Of a stretch of DNA of 42,198 bases, positions 1 through 5,903 are shown one piece after another. A program made the position numbers and the translations under genes. The stretch lies in IMG/VR virus record IMGVR_UViG_3300014720_000061, positions 1-42,198 of that record. One strand, given 5' to 3'. Within the stretch, counting starts at the first letter, position 1, and each line of letters begins with the position of its first letter. The DNA is from a virus. The notes below the pieces were generated by a model. That model did no database searches, had not been told where the DNA came from, and was given only the letters and a program-made list of their open reading frames with translations.

Positions 1-2
1 AC

Positions 3-1148
3 AACTCTTGTATCACAGTAAGGAACGCTTCGGCTACCCTCACGGGTGTCGCCTCGTTCAACTCGACTTACTTCTCAGTCGGTAGCACAGGTCATGTGAC
101 CCTTGCTGCCGCATATCAGGCAACGGGAAACACGATTCAAGCGGGTTCAGGGATATCAATCTCCTCTAGTGGAAATACGAGAACGGTCACGAACATCGGT
201 GTGACGGGATTCAACGGACTCACAGGAAACATCACGGTCACAGGTGACGGTGGATCCCTTGTCGGTAAGGACAACAACAGGTTCACGAATAGGATCACTC
301 AACTGTGGGATGACACGGCATCGCCGACCACAGGACTTACGGGTGTATCCATGTTCAACTGCCGTGACTTCACGGTGAATGCTGATGGTCTCGTCAGTCT
401 CGCCGCCTTCAGTCAATGCAATGGAGGTGGCGGTGGAGGATGCAATTGCTCACAGTACACCACCCAAGGAACCTGTGAAGCAGCGGACTGCGGTTGGCTG
501 GCTGACTTCGGTGGTGGATCTTGCTACTGCCCTAGCGCATTCAACTCTCCGTATAGCGGCTTGGGTGTCTCCGCCGATGCAAATGGCGGAGTCTCCTTCC
601 TTTATTTCGACATCGGCAACCTGTCGGCTGCACCGAGCGGAACCACGATCCTCTCGACCGATTCGATTCTCTTCTACGATGCAAGCGAAACAAGCCTCAT
701 CAAGACGAAGAGGGCGACGATTAGCAAACTGATCCTCGACAACGACAATCTCTTCACGGTTCCTTCCAAGTCACAAAACCAACTATCCACCACCCGTGGA
801 TCCTCCTCCATCGAATTTGATGTCATCCTCGGAAGGATCATCGCCAACGACCAAGGTCTCATCAAGGGTGCGACTGCTTTCGCCTATATCGAACAGAACA
901 CCGTCAAGACCATCAACGGTCTGACGGGAACCCTACAGGTGGTGGGCAGCATCAACGGCTGCTCGGGCAACTCGCTCACGATTACGGGCACCGTCAACGA
1001 GGTTGATGTTACGAACTCATGTCCCACGATCACCATCGGTCTCCCCGACAATGTGACGATTCCACACATCAATGGAACGGGTGCGACCTTCACGGGGACT
1101 GTGAATGCAAACCTGTTCATCGGCACCGTATCAGGAGGAACCTTCTAA
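3..1148 (+). CDS. Tail-fibre/adhesin protein, 5'-truncated
   Basis: The reading frame is open to the left edge of the window, so the N-terminus is missing; the first full codon is at base 3. The visible 381 residues are rich in Gly, Thr, Ser and Asn, with short repeated phrases such as NGLTG and GATFTGT, typical of beta-structured phage fibre proteins. An unusual insert at about 430-540 carries eight cysteines in a Gly-rich context (CNCSQY, GTCEAADCGW, GSCYC), which recalls a small disulphide-stabilised PSI-like fold. No catalytic motif is seen. Its stop codon TAA lies inside a CTAAATA late-promoter motif for the next gene. It belongs to the run of adhesin-like genes that fills the first 12 kb. 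Assignment as a virion fibre is by composition and context; the exact role is unknown. Confidence 0.7.
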   Translation, partial: NSCITVRNASATLTGVASFNSTYFSVGSTGHVTLAAAYQATGNTIQAGSGISISSSGNTRTVTNIGVTGFNGLTGNITVTGDGGSLVGKDNNRFTNRITQLWDDTASPTTGLTGVSMFNCRDFTVNADGLVSLAAFSQCNGGGGGGCNCSQYTTQGTCEAADCGWLADFGGGSCYCPSAFNSPYSGLGVSADANGGVSFLYFDIGNLSAAPSGTTILSTDSILFYDASETSLIKTKRATISKLILDNDNLFTVPSKSQNQLSTTRGSSSIEFDVILGRIIANDQGLIKGATAFAYIEQNTVKTINGLTGTLQVVGSINGCSGNSLTITGTVNEVDVTNSCPTITIGLPDNVTIPHINGTGATFTGTVNANLFIGTVSGGTF

Positions 1149-1151
1149 ATA
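1145..1151 (+). promoter_or_regulatory. Late promoter motif CTAAATA
   Basis: CTAAATA overlaps the TAA stop of the preceding gene and lies 13 bases before the ATG at 1165. It is a variant of the T4 late -10 element TATAAATA, recognised by gp55, which this phage encodes. Only a weak purine stretch (agaagac) precedes the ATG. Confidence 0.65.
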
Positions 1152-1164
1152 GAAGACTTCGGCC

Positions 1165-2883
1165 ATGGCTAAAGAAAGCACCATCCAACACTACAACTCG
1201 TCGGTCACGGGCAATGTTCCTTCCTCGGGAGATCTTTCCCTCGGTGAACTCGCTGTCAACACCTCGGACGAGAAGGTGTTCTTCAAGAACCTCGGCGGAA
1301 CGGTCCTCTCCCTCTCTCAGACGAAGGACATCTCGGGTGCGTTCGCACACAACAACGAAGTCGTGTCCTCGGTCAACGGAGCCACGGGTGCGATCACGAA
1401 CATCGCCGTGACCAACACAGGTCAGACCTTCACGGGTTTGCAGCGATTCCCGAACGGGATATCGGCTGCGGGTGCGACATTCGACGCAGGAACCATCGTG
1501 CGGGTCTCAAACATGAACTCGCATCCCGAGGTGAACCAAGGAGGCGGTGTCTACTCGGGAGGATCGGTCTCATACGAGGCGGTCAACAACTTCGTCGTGG
1601 TGGCGGGACAGGGAGGAAACGGAGAGTTCCCCACCAAGCCGTATATCGCATTTTCCAACAACAGCACCGATGCTGCTGCGGACATCACATTCTTAGCGCA
1701 GGGCGGCGACATCAAGTTCACGGCGACTACGGACATTGACATCGTCGCATTGGACGGAAATGTGAACATCTCAAGCGCATCGGGCGGCATCGTCATCGAC
1801 CCCGTGACCTTCGTCAACATTGCAGGAGGTGTCCTCTATGTCGATGATACGAATAACAGGGTCGGCATCAACGATACGACTCCGAGCATGGCTCTCTGCG
1901 TCAATGGAGGCATCTCGGGCAATTCCCTCATCGTCGCCGCAGGAGCGACCTTCAGCAGCCGTGCAAACTTCCCTTCGGGACTGACCACGGCGAACCTCTT
2001 TGTGTCCACGGGTGCGACCTTCAACAACCGTGCGAACTTCTCAGAGGGACTGACCACGGCGAACCTCTTTGTGTCCACGGGAGCGACCTTCGGTGCTGCG
2101 GTCAGCATCACGGGTGCCCTTGCGGCAACGGGAGCGACATTCACCTACAACATGAGCCTCGGAACGGACAAGAACCTTCTGAAGGATGCCACCTTCAAGG
2201 ACTTCGGCGAGGTGTTCGGATATCAGGTTCGCAAGGAGATCAACGATGTCAAGTCTCCCACTAGGTACTATGTTGATCTTACGAGAGGCAATACCTTCTA
2301 CCTCGACCTACAGGGAAGCGACAACTCGGGCATATTGGGAGGCTACGCTAATGCCACCAACCTTCCCTCCATCAAGGTTCCATCGACCGCATGGGCTACG
2401 GTTACCACGACCGTTGGTCTGACGGGTGCCACGGCATCGACCTTCAATCAAGATGGCACGATTGCGGCGGGTCAGTTCCTCTTCGGACCTGGCATCACTA
2501 GTACGGGATGCACCGCCGTCTCGTACAACTCGGGCACGGGAGTCATCGTCCTGAGCAAGGCCGCACAAGCCACGATCACCAGCGCATACACCGCCTTCGT
2601 ACAGAACAACGGCGAGGGATTCGGCATGGGTCCGAGTCCGCATACCTCGGTGGCATCCACATTCCCTCCTGCTCGGGTTCACTCGTTCACCCTCATCGTG
2701 GGCGCAACCGCATCTGGGTCGATCACATGGCAGACGGGTGCAACCGAATACGGTCAAATCAAATGGCCTTCGGGAACCGCACCGACTCTCACCACGACGA
2801 GAGGCAAGTTCGATGTCTTCTCGTTCCTCTCGTATGACTACGGGACAACTTGGCTCGCCTCCAACGCAGGACAGAACTTCTGA
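1165..2883 (+). CDS. Tail-fibre protein with 23-residue tandem repeat
   Basis: 572 residues. The N-terminal ~50 residues contain a GELAVNTSD segment, which is common at the start of phage fibre/appendage proteins and has a counterpart in the gene at 3990 (GEMAVNIAD). The middle holds a tandem repeat with a 23-residue period (FPSGLTTANLFVSTGATF, then FSEGLTTANLFVSTGATF) at 1941-2092. The C-terminal part is beta-rich and ends in a Trp/Tyr/Asn-rich segment. No enzymatic motif was found. The ATG at 1165 follows a CTAAATA motif. The stop TGA overlaps the ATG of the tail-assembly-chaperone-like gene (TGATG), so the two are probably translationally coupled, as expected for a fibre and its chaperone. 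Fibre assignment is by family resemblance and context. Confidence 0.75.
   Translation: MAKESTIQHYNSSVTGNVPSSGDLSLGELAVNTSDEKVFFKNLGGTVLSLSQTKDISGAFAHNNEVVSSVNGATGAITNIAVTNTGQTFTGLQRFPNGISAAGATFDAGTIVRVSNMNSHPEVNQGGGVYSGGSVSYEAVNNFVVVAGQGGNGEFPTKPYIAFSNNSTDAAADITFLAQGGDIKFTATTDIDIVALDGNVNISSASGGIVIDPVTFVNIAGGVLYVDDTNNRVGINDTTPSMALCVNGGISGNSLIVAAGATFSSRANFPSGLTTANLFVSTGATFNNRANFSEGLTTANLFVSTGATFGAAVSITGALAATGATFTYNMSLGTDKNLLKDATFKDFGEVFGYQVRKEINDVKSPTRYYVDLTRGNTFYLDLQGSDNSGILGGYANATNLPSIKVPSTAWATVTTTVGLTGATASTFNQDGTIAAGQFLFGPGITSTGCTAVSYNSGTGVIVLSKAAQATITSAYTAFVQNNGEGFGMGPSPHTSVASTFPPARVHSFTLIVGATASGSITWQTGATEYGQIKWPSGTAPTLTTTRGKFDVFSFLSYDYGTTWLASNAGQNF
1941..2092 (+). repeat. 69-bp tandem coding repeat in fibre gene
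   Basis: Two near-identical copies of a unit with a 69-bp period, the shared core beginning at 1977 and 2046. They encode 23-residue repeats centred on GLTTANLFVSTGATF. A third, more diverged GATF unit follows. In-frame duplication of this kind is typical of fibre shafts. Confidence 0.8.
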
Positions 2884-3398
2884 TGGGAATGCTCGGTGTC
2901 ACGGGTCGTTACGGAACTGATCTTGGAATGAAATACGCAGAACTCGACAACCTCACCATCGTCACGATCCACGACGAACTCCCCGCATCGTGGCGCAATA
3001 TCTCGGGGCTGTGCAACCTCCCCGACGATGAGTTGGCTGACCTCGGTTGGTCGGGGAACGGCGGCTGCGCCTTCTATCCCGTGGTCGAGGGTTCGCAGCC
3101 TTCCCACGACCCCAAGGCACAGACCCTCACCTACGAGGACACGGTCGATGGCAACGCCAAGGTGGTCAATCGCACTTGGTCGGCGATGTCGTACTCGCAG
3201 GATCGGATCGACGCAGAGTGGACGAGGCTACGCAATCTCCGTAACTCCTACCTCAAGGCTTGCGACTTCACCCAACTTGCGGATGCACCCCTGACCACGC
3301 AGGAGAAGTCGGATTGGACTGCATACCGCCAAGCCCTGCGTGACCTCCCGCAGAACACCATCAATCCGTTCGATGTCTCGTTCCCGACACAGCCGTGA
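2883..3398 (+). CDS. Putative tail-fibre assembly chaperone
   Basis: 171 residues, starting at the ATG that overlaps the preceding stop (TGATG); an ATG two codons further on is an alternative. The N-terminal half has LPASWRNISGL and ELADLGW, phrases seen in phage tail-fibre assembly proteins. The C-terminal part (about residues 112-160) matches the pattern of the phage tail assembly chaperone domain: RNLRNSYLKACDFTQL, then PLTTQEKSDW, then YRQALRDLP. Proteins with this domain usually lie just downstream of the fibre they help fold or attach, and that is the arrangement here. The last 26 bases overlap the start of the methyltransferase gene. Domain recognition is from memory of the family pattern. 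Confidence 0.7.
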   Translation: MGMLGVTGRYGTDLGMKYAELDNLTIVTIHDELPASWRNISGLCNLPDDELADLGWSGNGGCAFYPVVEGSQPSHDPKAQTLTYEDTVDGNAKVVNRTWSAMSYSQDRIDAEWTRLRNLRNSYLKACDFTQLADAPLTTQEKSDWTAYRQALRDLPQNTINPFDVSFPTQP

Positions 3399-3981
3399 CC
3401 TGAACTTCTACTATCCGACCGCCGCCTACACGGGCTACGGAGAGGAGAAGACCGAACGCAGGTTCTCGGTGCTGCACGGCATCCCCGACCTTGGTTCCAT
3501 GAACCTCCTCGACATCGGCTCGGGTCGATGCAACCTACTTACATGGCTCCGCAGCAACGGATATCAGACCCACTACGAAGCGGTGGACATCCGTGAGGAC
3601 TCCCTGCGCCTATGCCCGTGCCCACCCACGCACACGCACACGCACACGGGCGCACCCACACGCCCACGCACGGGCGAACGGGGGTGGGACATCGTGTGCC
3701 TGTTCGGCACCGTGACCTTCAACATCGGCTCGGATCAGGAGGCGAACAGGAGGACGATGCGGGAACTCCTCATGTCCGCCCTTTCCCTCCACCCTAAACA
3801 CATCGTCTTCACGGCAATCCGAAGCGACCGACTCGACGGGATCAACGCCATTCAATTGGTGGGATACGACAGGGAGGGAATCGAAGAACTCATATCCATG
3901 CTCTCGCCCGATTCATGGGAGATCCATGAGAAGCCTGATCCATTTGAGTGGATCGTGAGGTGTTCCTTCATCACCCTCTAA
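3373..3981 (+). CDS. Class I SAM-dependent methyltransferase-like protein
   Basis: 202 residues from the ATG at 3373, which overlaps the chaperone-like gene by 26 bases; an in-frame start at 3340 would overlap further. The Rossmann motif I is LLDIGSGR (residues 45-52) and the acidic end of strand 2 is VDIRED with Asp72. Strand 4 is DIVCLFGTV (106-114). Between strands 2 and 4, residues 84-104 are a low-complexity His/Thr/Pro/Arg tract encoded by a CA/CCCACG microsatellite-like run; it replaces part of the usual core and could impair or modulate the enzyme. The substrate is unknown. Its position inside a fibre cluster suggests modification of a virion protein, host surface or carbohydrate, but that is inference. 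The stop codon lies inside a CTAAATA motif. Confidence 0.65.
   Translation: MSRSRHSRDLNFYYPTAAYTGYGEEKTERRFSVLHGIPDLGSMNLLDIGSGRCNLLTWLRSNGYQTHYEAVDIREDSLRLCPCPPTHTHTHTGAPTRPRTGERGWDIVCLFGTVTFNIGSDQEANRRTMRELLMSALSLHPKHIVFTAIRSDRLDGINAIQLVGYDREGIEELISMLSPDSWEIHEKPDPFEWIVRCSFITL
3612..3680 (+). repeat. Low-complexity CACGCA/CCCACG tract inside methyltransferase gene
   Basis: A short-period run of CACACG, CACGCA and CCCACGC units encodes a Thr-His and Pro/Arg-rich insertion. The reading frame is kept. Similar CCCACGCC-rich tracts occur in two unrelated genes, at 23711-23800 and 38075-38110. Confidence 0.8.
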
Positions 3982-3984
3982 ATA
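3978..3984 (+). promoter_or_regulatory. Late promoter motif CTAAATA, predicted leaderless
   Basis: CTAAATA contains the TAA stop of the methyltransferase gene and ends five bases before the ATG at 3990. With T4 late-promoter geometry the transcript would begin at about the A of that ATG. No Shine-Dalgarno sequence is present. Confidence 0.6.
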
Positions 3985-3989
3985 TCACC

Positions 3990-4916
3990 ATGCCCCTGTT
4001 CAAGGTCCGCCGCACCGCAAAACCGAATGTCATACCCGCAGGTCTGACCTACGGCGAGATGGCGGTCAACATCGCCGATGGGCTGTTGTATGTCGGCGGC
4101 ACGGCGGGCGAATCCGTACTCATCTCGGGCTCGGGTGGCTCGGAGACCACATGGAGCAGGGCGGACGCAACCCTCGCAACCGACATCGAAGGAGTCCCCG
4201 CAGGAACGACCTTCGCCTCGGGGACTACAGCCATCGAAATCCTAGAACAGATCCTCTATCCATACCAACCCGTGTCGTTCTCGTCGTTCTCGACGGGACT
4301 CAACGCCACCTACGAGTTGGGGCAGACCGCAGGGAACGGAGCGGGAACCGTCACATGGGCGACAGGCGGTCCCGACGAGAACTGGGTCAGCGGAAGCCTC
4401 TACATCTACTACTCGGGTTTCGCATCGGGCAACCTCGTCTCGGGCGGCAGTCCGACCGCTGACACGGCAAGCGTCACATATCCCGCATTCCGCTCCACGA
4501 ACATAGGGGCGAACACCCTGACCCTCGGGATCTCGGGACAGCAGGACGAGGGGACGAACCCCGTCACTACATCTCAGTCGAGGCGTTGGTGGTCGAGGCT
4601 CTACTGGGGCAAGTCAACGAACGCCGCCCTCACCGATCCATCAACGCTGTCGAACGGAAGCACGACCCTCCTCGCCTCTACATCATCCGCCACCGCCGCC
4701 GCCACCACCACGGCAAGCGGAGGCTACTTCTATGTCTTCATCCACGATGACTACGACATCAGCAAGATGACCCTTGCAGGATTCGATGTCGCATTGGAGC
4801 CGAACTACACGGCATCCGTGATGAACACACATGGATTCTCGACCACATACAAGGTCTACAGGACCACGAACCAACTCAACGATGCCCTCAGCATCATCGT
4901 GACATACTCATACTGA
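3990..4916 (+). CDS. Tail appendage/adhesin protein with shared C-terminal module
   Basis: 308 residues. The ATG at 3990 is preferred over an upstream in-frame start because that one would overlap the methyltransferase gene and because the protein then begins with the fibre-like segment PLFKVRR, leading into LTYGEMAVNIADGLLYVGG. The body is Ser/Thr/Gly-rich and beta-like. The last ~70 residues (YFYVFIHDDYD, then THGFSTTYKVYRTTNQLND) resemble the C-termini of the genes at 4926 and 5904, which points to a shared terminal module that may bind receptors or form a cap. A run of GCC/ACC codons near 4690 gives an Ala/Thr tract. No enzyme motif is seen. Virion adhesin by context. Confidence 0.65.
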   Translation: MPLFKVRRTAKPNVIPAGLTYGEMAVNIADGLLYVGGTAGESVLISGSGGSETTWSRADATLATDIEGVPAGTTFASGTTAIEILEQILYPYQPVSFSSFSTGLNATYELGQTAGNGAGTVTWATGGPDENWVSGSLYIYYSGFASGNLVSGGSPTADTASVTYPAFRSTNIGANTLTLGISGQQDEGTNPVTTSQSRRWWSRLYWGKSTNAALTDPSTLSNGSTTLLASTSSATAAATTTASGGYFYVFIHDDYDISKMTLAGFDVALEPNYTASVMNTHGFSTTYKVYRTTNQLNDALSIIVTYSY

Positions 4917-4925
4917 ATCTAAATC

Positions 4926-5888
4926 ATGCCGATCACGGGAACAGTACCACTAACGGGAAAGATCGCACCAACAAGCGACCTCGACACCTATCCCGTGACC
5001 GATCCCAAGTACGGATTGGGTGGTCTGCGCTCGGTTGGAACGACCGCCGCTAGGAACGACATCTCCTACCAGCGGCGTGAACAGGGCATGATGGTCTATG
5101 TCGGGGCGGATCAGAACTTCTACGCCCTCGTCGGTGGCACAGCAAACAGCGATTGGGTCCTGTTCACCCCATCGGGTCTCGGTCCTGCGGGTCCCACGGG
5201 AGCCACGGGTCCTACGGGACCGCAGATCCTACTGATCGACTCCTTCTCGACCACAATAGAGCAGACGATACCGAAGGGGTCGGCGAACCACAGCCTTTCC
5301 TCCGAGACGATCAGCATCGCCTATGCGGGTGGAGTCGTGCCAAGCACGGGTGGCATCTACCTGACGGATCCCACCAAGGGAACGGGGTTCCCTGTCTACT
5401 TCCCGACCTCCGCAATGGACTCGGTGACCTTCTCGGGTCAGACATTGACGGGTACGGTCGGCGACACGATCACCCTTCGCATCGTAGTGACGGGATCTGC
5501 GGGTTCCTCTGACTACTACGACTACCCGATCACGGTCTCCAACTACATCCGATGGGGTGCAACGGGAGCGTCGAGCCTCACGGGAGGACAGGTTCACACC
5601 GTCTTGACAAACTACTCCCTGAGCGAGTCGTTGAGTCAAGATTTCAAACTCCAAGTTTCTGCGGGTTCGTATCTCTATCTCGCACATCCGTCAAGACTTG
5701 GTGTTTCCGTGCAAAGCATAAATAACGCAGGTTACGGTGGGATGGCGTTGCAAGGTCAGATGATGATCACGGGCACTCCCGAGGTCACCTCGACCAACCC
5801 CGAGGGATTCAACGATCCGTATTTCGTGTACAGGTCGGAGAACATGATGGGTACGGGGACCCTGTTTGTGAAAACCGCAGCGAGGTAA
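4926..5888 (+). CDS. Tail appendage protein with short collagen-like linker
   Basis: 320 residues. The N-terminus (MPITGTVPLTGKIAPTSD, later YPVTDPKYGLGG) looks like an attachment domain seen in virion proteins of this phage group. A short Gly-X-Y tract (GPAGPTGATGPTGP, residues 79-92) separates it from a C-terminal region of about 220 residues. That region shares distinctive segments with the C-terminal part of the 921-residue protein at 5904: GTGFPVYFPTSAM against GSGFPIFFPTSAM, LYLAHPSRL against LYIAYPSRL, and GGMALQGQ against GGMSLQGY. The final segment also parallels the end of the protein at 3990. A degenerate CTAAATC directly precedes the ATG. Probably a trimeric adhesin; receptor unknown. 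Confidence 0.65.
   Translation: MPITGTVPLTGKIAPTSDLDTYPVTDPKYGLGGLRSVGTTAARNDISYQRREQGMMVYVGADQNFYALVGGTANSDWVLFTPSGLGPAGPTGATGPTGPQILLIDSFSTTIEQTIPKGSANHSLSSETISIAYAGGVVPSTGGIYLTDPTKGTGFPVYFPTSAMDSVTFSGQTLTGTVGDTITLRIVVTGSAGSSDYYDYPITVSNYIRWGATGASSLTGGQVHTVLTNYSLSESLSQDFKLQVSAGSYLYLAHPSRLGVSVQSINNAGYGGMALQGQMMITGTPEVTSTNPEGFNDPYFVYRSENMMGTGTLFVKTAAR
5718..5724 (+). promoter_or_regulatory. Possible internal late promoter ATAAATA
   Basis: ATAAATA lies within the 3' part of the coding sequence, about 180 bases upstream of the gene at 5904. It is closer to the T4 consensus than the CTAAATA sites, but it lies inside a gene and may be coincidental. Confidence 0.3.
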
Positions 5889-5903
5889 GGAAAAGGAACC
5901 AAG

